Source of the DNA: Marthasterias glacialis
Taxonomy: Eukaryota; Echinodermata; Asteroidea; Forcipulatida; Asteriidae
Direction of reading: 5' to 3'
Assembly: GCA_911728455.2 (NCBI GenBank)
Contig: OU452231.1
Span: forward strand, 7,284,963-7,348,962
Length of the DNA stretch: 64,000 bases
Both the position numbers and the translations under genes were made by a program. Shown piece by piece: positions 46,521-59,714 of this stretch (position 1 is the stretch's first letter; each line of letters begins with the position of its first letter). Under the pieces are notes generated by a model. It did not search any database, had not been told where the DNA came from, and worked only from the letters and a program-made list of their open reading frames with translations.

Positions 46521-47810
46521 AACCCGAACATAAGCTGTTATGCAGGGAGATACACTTCATCTTCGTCCGAAATAAAGCTTGTCCAGACATGAAAGCTACG
46601 ATCTGGGCTAACGTGAAAAAAAAAATCCATCCAATCGAAGTATATATACACTGTATAGCATGTTTTTATCTCAGATAACATGAACTTGTAAAAAAGTGGT
46701 TTTTATTTAGCGAAAGGATTTTTTGTTCTCAGCAACCGTTCAAGGAGGCGCTAACGAAAACATGGTATCAACCCACAACATGTTTCAGCCTCATTTTATT
46801 ACGTGCAAAAAAAAAGTTTCTCTTTCAAATAGTTGGAGAATTTAAAAAACGCTGGTCGGCGTTGTGATCAAATGAGTGACGGGGTTATTATTCAACTGCA
46901 TACACTTTCTGTGTGGTCTGCCTGTTTCATCTGAACCATTCTTTATGAATAACGGGGGAGGGGGGGGGGAGGAAAAACAGGCTTTTGAGTGCGCTGATGG
47001 GCTGGGTTTAATTTCATCCAAAAGATCCCACGGATCGTGAAGCTCACAAATATCGAGCATGGACAAATCTTGCGTTGGAAAACAGGCTACCAAATAAACG
47101 TGCCTTGTTCTCGGCTCTGTATAACGTCCGTACAAAGTCTACGTGTTGCTTTTGTTGTGCGTGTGAGTCGTTGTCTCTTTCATCAACCATGTAGGAAGGA
47201 AAATAGTCTTTCTCCATGCACAAGCATGGCGTGGGCAATTTCGCAATCGTTTCTGCGTCTAAACCAATGTTTCTGGCAACAAATTTAACGTCGACGTGGA
47301 ATGGACTGAGTAATAATTTTTTAAAAATCCGGTACTAATTTGCAATTTCATTTTTTTTTTCATTTTGCGGCTTAACATACAATAGTAGAACACTACATGT
47401 TGATCGTGGTAATTGTAGTAGAAATGTAGAAGAGAGTAGCATATATTTGCGTCCAAAGTGCATATCATACCGAAATCGGTCGTGTCTTAAGACCTGTTGC
47501 AGTAGCCTCGGATTTGTATTAAGTAGGCCTCGCTGAATTCTATGAAAGACGCATTATTAATTTTGAACAAATGCAAGTACGACTCCATTAAGCCTAAATT
47601 GCATGACTTTACACTGGTTTCCAATCAATCAAACGATCAACTCCAAGGTTATCATTCTGGATGTTCAAAAGCACACCGTAAACAAGCCCAAGTTAAATCA
47701 AAGACATACTCCCAAGAAACTGACCTCAACGGAGACAACTTCGATCATCTGTCTCTTATTCCATACATCTTCTCAAAGTCCAGAACTCATTCTTCCACTT
47801 GTGGTCATGG
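46521..47810. other. Unassigned noncoding stretch
   Basis: A G-rich tract near 46954-46969 and short frames only. No gene or repeat family recognised. Confidence 0.5.
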
Positions 47811-48084
47811 TAGAGTGTTCTCCGGCTATATTCAAACCCCAGAATCTGGAGTAAGTGAAAAACCACTCGTTTTGTCCGCCATACCACTCTTGCAAAGAGC
47901 CATATGGCGGACAAGTCGTGTTGCAGTGAAAGACGGGTATTTTCAACTTGAATAAAAAGTGAAGTTTGCTCCAATTTCACTATACAAAAAAGGTTGATGC
48001 ACAGTGATTTTCACTCTTTAAAGAGCTAAAAATTTCACCAATCGGGCGAGAGAGTGAAATGTCCACTCTTTTATATTTAGAGGG
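47811..48084. mobile_element. GAGTGAAA palindromic family, copy 1 (degenerate)
   Basis: Shares TTGTCCGCCATA...ACTCTT and AAGAGCCATATGGCGGACAA, GGGCGAGAGAGTGAAA and CACTCTTTTA blocks with 49226-49433 and 59361-59714. The central TTGTCCGCCATA/TATGGCGGACAA pair forms a hairpin. The left boundary is uncertain. Confidence 0.65.
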
Positions 48085-48247
48085 TAAACTCCTTGATAAA
48101 TGTTACCGCTAGAGATGTTGGTTCAAAACATTCATGAAAGCCCATCTGTTTCAAAAAGATTATAAGATTTGCCACCAATTAAGTTCGTAGCACACGGAGC
48201 AAACTTAACACAAACCTTTTGATTGTGGCGCTATGTAAATGACTTAT

Positions 48248-48270
48248 GATTGATTGATTGATTGATTGAT
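48248..48270 (+). repeat. (GATT)n microsatellite
   Basis: About six GATT/GATTGATT units in a row. Confidence 0.85.
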
Positions 48271-49225
48271 TATGCAAATAAATCAAAATCATTGCATTCT
48301 TTTGCTGTTGTTTTCTATCTATGGCTTCACTAATCCGAAGATTAAAAAAAATGTTTTAACAACAAAACAATTCATCGTTTAAAAAAGAGAAAAATTATGA
48401 CTTGGTGTCAGTTTTTGATACACAGGAACAACAAACAAATATTATGTTATATACACCTCTGTTACTGGCGGGTAGTATTTATCACGTGACAGGGTTGGTC
48501 AATTCGTATAGTGTCACGAACAGCTAATTAATAGCATCTTCTCCCGTGATCCCACCCAAGTGAATCTAAAGCGATTGGACACGGACCCCTTGTATTGTCC
48601 AAACAGGTCAGTGCTCTGCATCAAAGGGGGGAGCCGGCCGAGCTATTTACTCCATGCTTAGGCCCCCATTGTTGTCCCAATGAAACGGGCCTGGCGATGG
48701 CCGCTTGTATGCCGTGATGGAATTCGCACAGAGCTGTCCCTCGGCGCTGATGAGCAGCCACGATACAACCATTATCTGTGTTTTTATCGCGCGGGGACCG
48801 GCTGTTTCAATTCGAGGTAGGGAGAGTTGTCGCCAAAACAACAAACACAAGGATTGACACAAAAGTGAGCAGAACAATCTCCTCCGTAAAAGGAAACCCA
48901 AGGAGTTTGGGGTTATGAACTGTTTGGAATTTCTTCGTCTGCTGTGTGAGACACAGAAGCCGAATCGACCATAGATAAATTTGCCCATACTTGCGAGGAT
49001 CATGAACAATGTAAAAACCTTGTTGAATGAGTTTGAGCAAATTAAATGAAACGAGAAAAAAGGAGCAAAGTTAGGCTTCAAACAATTCAACTATCATTTT
49101 CATGGTCACATTGTCGACAGGATGGAGGTTGAGCATTTCGGTGCTCGATGTGTGTCTTGCTATTGTACCCCTTCCCCATCCATTGGCCATCCAGGGGGCA
49201 GGTACCGTCTGATTTCACAAAGCTG

Positions 49226-49433
49226 CTCTCTTAATGTTAAAGAGTGAAAATTTCACTCTCTCGCCCGGGTCGTATCAGTTTGGCTCTTTTGAGAGTGAAT
49301 CAGTGAAACTTCACTCTGATTCAAGTTGAAAATCACCATCTTCCACTCTAAAAAGAGTTGTCCGCCATATGGCTCTTTAGAGTGGTAACAACGGACAAAA
49401 CGGGTTGTTTTTCACTCGAACATTTAGAGAGTG
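49226..49433. mobile_element. GAGTGAAA palindromic family, copy 2
   Basis: CTCTCTTAATGTTAAAGAGTG at the left and TTTAGAGAGTG at the right. Contains AAAGAGTTGTCCGCCATATG with its inverse and ATTTCACTCTCTCGCCCGGG. About 208 bp; palindromic symmetry weaker than at 59361-59714. Confidence 0.7.
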
Positions 49434-50094
49434 CTAACCATACAAATATGGTCAACACAGACCACATTTATTTGCTCGGCACAAACAGGTTACCAATCAG
49501 CTACGATATACCCTGTCATGTACATTGTGTGGAGCTGGTTCTCTCTTAATTTTCCTGTGTGTATAAGCAAATAAATGCGGATAAGTAATTCTGCTGCACA
49601 TAGTACTATGAACTTGGCTTTTGCTGAACAATAATAATCATTCCATGTCATAATGCAATAAACAATAAACAATAATAATAATATTATTAATAATAATAAT
49701 AATAAAACAATAATAAAAAACATAATTAACGGACATGTATTAGCCAAGGCAATAACTACCCTTTTAAACTCACCAGGGTGAGTCTACGTTTTGTTCACCA
49801 CCTTTTCTGTTTGGGAAGTGAGGCGTAGATGACTGATTTGATAATGGAGATTAGTTTCAACCAAGGACATCATCAATGCGGAAAACACGAATTGCATTAT
49901 CAATATTTTAATCGTCCGGGTTTGTTCATGAAACTTTACAGCAATTAAGTGCCAAACAAACAGGCAGGGGTTTGAGATCAAAGGGGCGTGTTTCCAATCA
50001 CTAACTTTTTAATGTTTTTTTAAGCATGGAGCAGCAATAAAATAAAACCCTTGAAAATCACAATGGCGATGTCCCCGGAGCTATACTTTGGCTA
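49434..50094. other. Unassigned noncoding stretch with (AAT)n
   Basis: An imperfect AAT/AATA microsatellite at about 49666-49725; otherwise nothing recognised. Confidence 0.55.
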
Positions 50095-50282
50095 ACGGTT
50101 GGCAGCAGTGTAGCCGGGGTGGGGGGACGTGTGCCCACCCAGGTGCCCCCATGAAAAAATGTAGATACATGTAACTCATTAAAAAACATGGCGTCTGGGA
50201 CCCCCCACTGAAAAGCAATGCCCCCCCTGTGCCCCCCTGTGCCCCCAGTAAAAAAAGTCCTGGCTACGCCGCTGACGTTTGG
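50095..50282. mobile_element. hAT-like MITE (GGCGTAGC/GGCGTAAC family), copy 1
   Basis: Flanks ACGGTTGG (50095-50102) and ACGTTTGG (50275-50282) are an 8-bp duplication with one mismatch. Ends are CAGCAGTGTAGCC and GGCTACGCCGCTG. The 172-bp interior is dominated by C/G runs (GTGCCCCCC words). Confidence 0.8.
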
Positions 50283-51279
50283 CATTTTCTTGAAATGTAA
50301 ACTTAAAATCTTGATAGTCCGTGCAATGCCTGTTACAATTTCCTTTAAACGACGGACGAAACTGTTAAATTTGGGGGCAGTCTCACCCTCATACCATTCT
50401 CCATAGTGGCAGATCCCACCTCCCCCTCCCCCCAATTGGTCCTTTACTCGAAACACACTCTTCCTCTCTTTTGCACTGAAGTGCCCAAACAAATTTCTCA
50501 GAGTAATTCGTGAGATTCCAAGAACACAATGAAGACAGAATGGGAGGGCACACCCTTGGTGTGCCCCGCCTCCATTAAATAACATCTGAACTTTTGAGAG
50601 AGAGAAAAAATTATCATTGCGTAGTTTAAGAGTTTAAAAAAAAATACGATTAATTTGCCAGAAGTGACCCCTATAAAAAAATAAAAACTGTGCACCTCCT
50701 TTGTGTTAAATAAGGTGACCCGATATTGTATGCATGCCTAATTCGGCTTTTGGGCCGCCACGTTTGCATTTTTAATAAACCGATAATGATATTAATACTA
50801 AATTATTAACTATAAAAATATGCACTTTAATATTTTCTTTAACACGTCATCTCCAGGTGAACAGACGTTAATGGTACGGGATCAATTACCTAAATTGGTT
50901 TAACAATTTGGTCATAATCTCACAACTAATTCAAATTCAAACGGCTATATGCAATCGTTTCACGATTGGACTGTCTACTACTGTAATGTATTAGGGATTG
51001 AATGTCTTCTGAATCTGTTGTGCTCGATGCGTGTATAAAGGCTTATATTTTTTCTCAGACGATGGATCCAGAGAAGAGTTTATATACAGAAAAAAAGAAT
51101 GACTTGATAATGACAAAAGGGCGGGTGATTTTTTTTAAATAAAATTTAAAAACACGGAGAAGCATTCTCATAATACTGTATTATTGATAATGTTTATTAA
51201 AAAAACATTGGTAAATTAAAATATGTTTACTCAAATAACATATTCAGGTTCACTGTTTTATGGTGATAATAATTTGGGA
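50283..51279. other. Unassigned noncoding stretch
   Basis: No gene or repeat family recognised. Confidence 0.5.
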
Positions 51280-51600
51280 GGCTAATCGTCCTTACTGGCA
51301 GCTGAGAAGCTGCAGTTGCGAAGGACGCGGCTACAGCGTGTCCGAGCTTCAGGCATTGGAGGGCGCCTTTGGCAGCCAGCCACATCAACCCTGACCAAGG
51401 ATCACAGCCAGAGATGGAAAGTGTTTGATTTTTCCGGAGGGATGAAAATTGGAGGGCCTGGAGAAAAAACCCTCGTGGCACAGGAGAGCACCAATGCACA
51501 ACTCTACTCACATTATATGGCCCTAGCTGGGAATCGAATCAGGGGCCACATTGGTGAAATACAAGCGCTTCACGCACATCCATGCGTAAAATGATGTTGT
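51280..51600 (-). mobile_element. tRNA-derived SINE-like element
   Basis: On the minus strand, GATTCGATTCC (51540-51530) resembles the B box GGTTCGANNCC, preceded by CACCAATGTGGCCCCT as in tRNA-headed SINEs. The body has GGAGAAAACCCTCGTGGC-like sequence (plus strand 51459-51482: GAGAAAAAACCCTCGTGGC) and CAGGAGAGCACCAA, blocks I recall from widespread marine-invertebrate repeats ending in a tRNA-like head. The A-box region is degenerate. Boundaries are approximate. Confidence 0.6.
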
Positions 51601-53711
51601 TGTTAAACTGTAATCCTTGAAAACAACCATTTTTTTTAAAAATGTCAGTTGAGGGTTTGTTTCATTTCATGCAAGGAATTATCGACTTAGCATTGACCGT
51701 TCCTTGAATAAAGACCATTTATTTGAATCTTGTTCACAATAACAGTGTCTGTGGGCACGTTTTGCTTCCCTTTTCACTTCAAAAGTTGATAACAGTTTGC
51801 ACGCATCCATAAAAATGTAAGATTGTATGTTTTTTTTTTCATTGAGACGTAATCCAACAGTGCGTACATGACTGTGTGGCACTTTTTTGTAGACAGGTGA
51901 TCTCATAAGTCGAACGAAATAGTCAACCAAGGTGTTTTTAGAATTGCAGTTCTAGTTCTCCACACTGACTGCGTCATGTAGACTGGTTCCCGGTCCATAC
52001 ATCGTTTATGTTCTGACTGAATAGGGACCGGTAGCGGGTAATGAAAGTTAGCATACACCTGACAGAATTCTACCAGGTATATGCTAATTATAAATAGCAT
52101 AATAGTTCTACGTACTCCCATAATGCAATGCGGCCTTTACACAAAACGTGATGGGCACAGAGTCTCAGAATCTCCCATCATGCAGACTAACATCGTTAAT
52201 TGTCTAACGTTAAAGTTAACTTGAATTTTGATGTTGAAGGTTGGTTCAATATAATGTCCAGGTGAAGGGTTACGATACGCACGTGTGCTAGTGTCAAATT
52301 AACAGCAACGTGCACACGAAAAGTATTACTGCGCCCGCGCAATCGAGGGCCTATCAAAAGCGCCATATCGCTAGTAGCTACTGGTCCCTCAGTCAGAAGA
52401 GAACGATGTAGGGGACCGGGAACCAGTCTATGCGTCATGATGAGAGCTGTGGGTATGGTCCAGTTTGCAACCTCGTTACCAGTTAGCGGTCGATGGGGGG
52501 GGGGGGGGGGGGCTACTTTAAATGCGTTCCCTGTCTCGTCGAACCCAGTTAATCAAGTAAAAACATGAACAGTGCAAATAAATTAGGCCTTTTTCAAACG
52601 TCACGCTCTTGCCGTGTCAAATTCAACCCTTCGAGTTCGGCAATGAGAGAGGTTTTTACGTCTTTTAAAAGTGAGAGATTGCAATCACATCACACAGCTT
52701 CAAGGAAATAGTGTACGGGTCAAAGCGATGCAATTTCACCCACGCAACCAGCAGAAGCTGGATCAACCACTCAAAACATACACGAATTGTTACAAAAGCC
52801 CAGGTAGTGCCAGGTGGGTTAGTCCTTCGACATGGATGTGAATATTTTATCGACTGACAGTTAACTGGCGGCCATTATTATAATTATTTGGCGGCGGCCA
52901 CGTCATTAGTGAGTGAATTTGATGCCCTTTTCAATTGAGAGCCACCCTTCAATTTGGACACTGTGACACTTCTTAGATTGAATCTCATTTTTCACAAAAT
53001 ATCAAATCACAAATTCATTTCAAAATATTCCTAAATATTCAGATTAATTTTTTTTTTCGGAAACGTTTAAATTTGCGGCCGAATTATCTTGCATGGCTGC
53101 GGTCAGATAACTGTGAGATAAAATATTCACACCCCATGTCAAAGGTCACCTGCCACCTGGATATGTTATTAATAAGTTTAGCTGCGGAGGTTCAGCTATG
53201 CCTACTGTGAACCAGTTGCTATGAACCGTCTGAGGGTGTCTGTGTCTTTGTTTTAAATCACAAAGGTTCGCATGAATTCTCTGCTGCTCTTATTTCCGTA
53301 AATCACCAATTTCAGGCCCCTGTTTCTTCCCCTGCCCCTTCTTTCCTTCCAGCACCCCTTGTTATCACCCTCAATTAAGATGGAACATAGATGGGATCCA
53401 TGATGAGGTAATGCGTCTTGACAGATAACGGCATCTCACAGCATCACAGCAAGGCCGGACCGCTCCTCTACCATCGTTCGGCCTGTCAGGGTACCGTGGT
53501 GCGGAGCGGCGGGCACCATCGCTTCTGGCAAATTCCTGACGTGCCCCCACAGCGGCCGTTGTTCATACATGTTCATGAAAATATTTGCACAATGTTCACG
53601 CACGTTTCCAATCTTCAGTTTCAGATGCTGACACTGACAGTGCCGCAGTGATCGTGGCCTGGCTTGAATACTAGGCTCCATCTCACCCATCCACCATAAT
53701 GGTGAACCATC
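51601..53711. other. Unassigned noncoding stretch
   Basis: Includes an 18-base G run at 52495-52512. No supported gene or repeat family. Confidence 0.5.
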
Positions 53712-53869
53712 AGGGTCCAATTTCATGGCTGTGCTTACCACGACATTCTGCGGCCCAAACTATGGGTTGTAAGCACAGAATTCCACGGTTAGCAGAGTAG
53801 AATCGCGTGCTTTAAAGGGCCCCGTAAGCGCAGGATTCTGTGGTAAGCAGAGCCATGGAATTGGGCCCT
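53712..53869. mobile_element. MITE with ~40-bp TIR (AGGGCCCAATTTCATGG type)
   Basis: Left AGGGTCCAATTTCATGGCTG continuing TGCTTACCACGACATTCTGCG; the right arm is its inverse (CGCAGGATTCTGTGGTAAGC then AGAGCCATGGAATTGGGCCCT). About 158 bp. I recall similar GGGCCCAATTTCAT ends as common in echinoderm DNA. Confidence 0.78.
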
Positions 53870-53979
53870 TGGGTGTGGCATTTGATGTCTGCCCACCACA
53901 AAAGAAACAGTTTTATTTGAAATGATGGACTCATTAAGCAACAGCAATCTTTACAGAGATTTATTTGTATATCTGATCA

Positions 53980-54371
53980 TTTTGGCACAGCGGCGAAACA
54001 TGGGTAAAATTTAAGGGAGCACCATTTCTTATAGAGGGGCACTTTTGGCAAATTACAAAGTTAGTTTCCGTTTTTATTTTTCCTTTCCTCTTGTTGTGCG
54101 GTTTGCTATTTTTTATTAAATTATCTGACAGAGAGATAAAAACAAATACATTGTCTGTCTGATAGTAAAAAAAAATTTTTTTTAAACATTGAACTTACTA
54201 CATAAAAGTTATGAAATGTAAAATTGTATTTTGGTAATTTTTTTGATGTCAAAAGTTCATTTTCCAAGTCGGGGCACGGGGTGGGGGGGGGGGGGGCACA
54301 GACATCAGTTGTGGGGGGGGGGGGCACGTGCCCCCGTGCCCCCCCCCCTTAGTTACGCCACTGATTCGGCA
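53980..54371. mobile_element. hAT-like MITE (GGCGTAAC family), copy 2
   Basis: Flanks TTTTGGCA and ATTCGGCA (6 of 8 match). Left end CAGCGGCGAAACATGGG; right end CCTTAGTTACGCCACTG. The interior matches copy 3 at 55663-56040: GGGGCACTTTTGGC, TTTTTATTTTTCCT, AAACATTGAA.TTACTAC and two G-rich runs. 376 bp. Confidence 0.82.
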
Positions 54372-54625
54372 CCATCTTTTAAAACCCACATCAAAACAGA
54401 ACAGAGCCCAGACAAATGCAGCGACAATTAGGCATATGCTCAATTTGTATACGGGTAGGCCTATACGTAGTAAAAAGGCACAAAAAACTGAGCTAAATTA
54501 GTGAGCCTATCAGATTGAATGTAACCCCCCCCCCCCCCCCATGACAATCTTATACTTTTGTCTTAAGTTACACGTTTTGTTTTTGAGAAAAGGCGGCATG
54601 TAAATGTGTGTCCAAAACATTTAGC

Positions 54626-54727
54626 GGAAGACGACGACGACAACAACAACGACGACGACAACAACAACAACCACAACGACAACAACAACAACAGCAACGG
54701 GAAAACAACAACAACAACAACGGGAAA
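54626..54727 (+). repeat. (AAC/ACG)n trinucleotide-rich tract
   Basis: Mixed ACG, ACA and AAC units over about 100 bp. The poly-valine and poly-serine frames across it are artefacts. Confidence 0.88.
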
Positions 54728-55662
54728 ACAATAGAGAGCAAAACTTAGATGCTGATTTTTTAATGACAGGACAGAAGTGATAATATACAGCACCTTTTAA
54801 AACATAAATTATTCCATACAATGCACGTACTAGAAGGCATTTGCGCAGTTTCTCATAATTATCTTGCTTGACTGAATTACTTAGCTCGATTTACGTTGTT
54901 CTCGGGAACTTTGGCCAATTGCCATATTCTCATGTGAATCTGTTCTGCTGTCCAGAATTTCATTAAATCGTAAATCCAGTTTATCGTGAATTACGGGGAA
55001 TTCGCGCCTAATTGTGAAGACTTCTCACATTAATGATTATACACAATGATGATTTGTCACCATGTTAACTAGCATCTACCATTCCCTAGTCACTTTCGCT
55101 TTCGGGGTAAGTGACCAGACACGTAATTCAATCATCCCCGTTGTTTAATACGCTATCATAATTCATGCTATAGTCTTTCTTTTTGTTGGTGCAAGGTATG
55201 CAGTGCGGTTGATTTGTTTGTGCAGTGGTGACTTTACGGGCAGCTCACCCGAAGCCATCCGCTCACTGGGCAAATCGCAACCAGTTCAGACCCCGCCAAT
55301 AAATATGTATTTCACACAATTATGTCGTTTATCAATTTGGCGGAGACGTCAGAAGAAAAAAAACGTCTGAGCAAAAACAGGAATTTTATTCCGCGGCCGA
55401 AGAGCGGTACGAAAAGCAGATCAAATATCATCGAGACATTCTTTCATTGTTACTTTTTATCTTTCAGGGGAGTTTCAGCAGACTATCGAGACGGATTTAC
55501 CATAAAATATCAGCTTCTTAATAGCCATTTTATTCGCAACAGCATTTTATTACAACATATGGATGTAGATGTTACAAAGTTCATCAAGTTTTTTGTTGTT
55601 GCATAGAATTATTCTTTTGTTCCTTTTTTCGTAGTTCTTTTATTGCAAATTATTCTTGCTTT

Positions 55663-56040
55663 TGCTATGCAGTGCCATAACTAGAGTAAAAATTGAGGGG
55701 GGCGCTCAAGGGGTGCACAATTTTTCCTAGGGGGGCACTTTTGGCCAATTAAAACTGTAGTTTCCATTTGTATTTTTCCTAAACAAGCCCCTTTTCAGTG
55801 TTTTCTGACGTGTTGACGTAAAACAAAATACATTAGGTGTATAAATAATTAAAAGTAGGTCTAAAAACATTGAAATTACTACGTAAATGCTCATAAAATG
55901 TAACATTTTATTCTGGTAATTTTTAATCTCAAAAGTCCAGATTTCAAATGGGGGCGCACCCGGGGGGGGGAGGGGGAGGGCACGGACATAGGTTGGGGGC
56001 ACTTGCCCCCATGCCCCCTTAGTTACGCTACTGTGCTATG
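55663..56040. mobile_element. hAT-like MITE (GGCGTAAC family), copy 3, exact TSD
   Basis: TGCTATG flanks both ends exactly (55663-55669 and 56034-56040). Left end CAGTGCCATAACTA; right end TAGTTACGCTACTG. 364 bp between the duplications, matching copy 2 along its length. Noncoding. Confidence 0.88.
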
Positions 56041-59360
<3,320 letters not shown>

Positions 59361-59714
59361 CTCTCAATGTAAAAGAGTGAAAACATCACTCTCTTACCCG
59401 AGTGGTGGTGTAATTTTCACTCTTATTAGAGTGCAATTATCTCTAGTTTGCTCTTTTAGAGTGAAATTCATTCCGAATCGAGTGAAAAAGAAAATGTTTC
59501 CACTCTAAAAAGACTTGTCCGCTATATGGCTCTTTTAAAAGAGTGGTATGCGGGACAACTCTTTTTAGAGTGGAAATATTTTCTTTTTCACTCGATTCTG
59601 AATGAATTTCACTCTAAAAGAGCAAACTAGAATGAATTGCACTCTAAATAGAGTGAAAATTACACCACCACTCGGGCAAGAGAGTGATGTTTTCACTCTT
59701 TTACATTAAGAGAG
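59361..59714. mobile_element. 354-bp near-perfect palindrome (GAGTGAAA family), copy 3
   Basis: Two arms of about 175 bp that match with few differences and meet at CTCTTTTAAAAGAG (59530-59543). The arms are studded with CACTCT/AGAGTG words. Central bases carry TTGTCCGCTATATGG and its partial inverse. No coding capacity; no clear target duplication. Confidence 0.88.

Noticed and set aside
47542-47955. 137-codon plus-strand frame as a gene
   Set aside because: Its second half overlaps the GAGTGAAA palindromic element and the rest has no domain or splice context.
50058-50585. 175-codon minus-strand frame as a gene
   Set aside because: It runs through the C/G-rich hAT-like MITE at 50103-50274 and simple C tracts; low-complexity composition.
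54121-54443. Proline-rich frames (PPPPPTP)
   Set aside because: Translations of G/C runs in the GGCGTAAC-family MITE.
54563-54821. Poly-valine and poly-serine frames
   Set aside because: Translations of the AAC/ACG trinucleotide tract.
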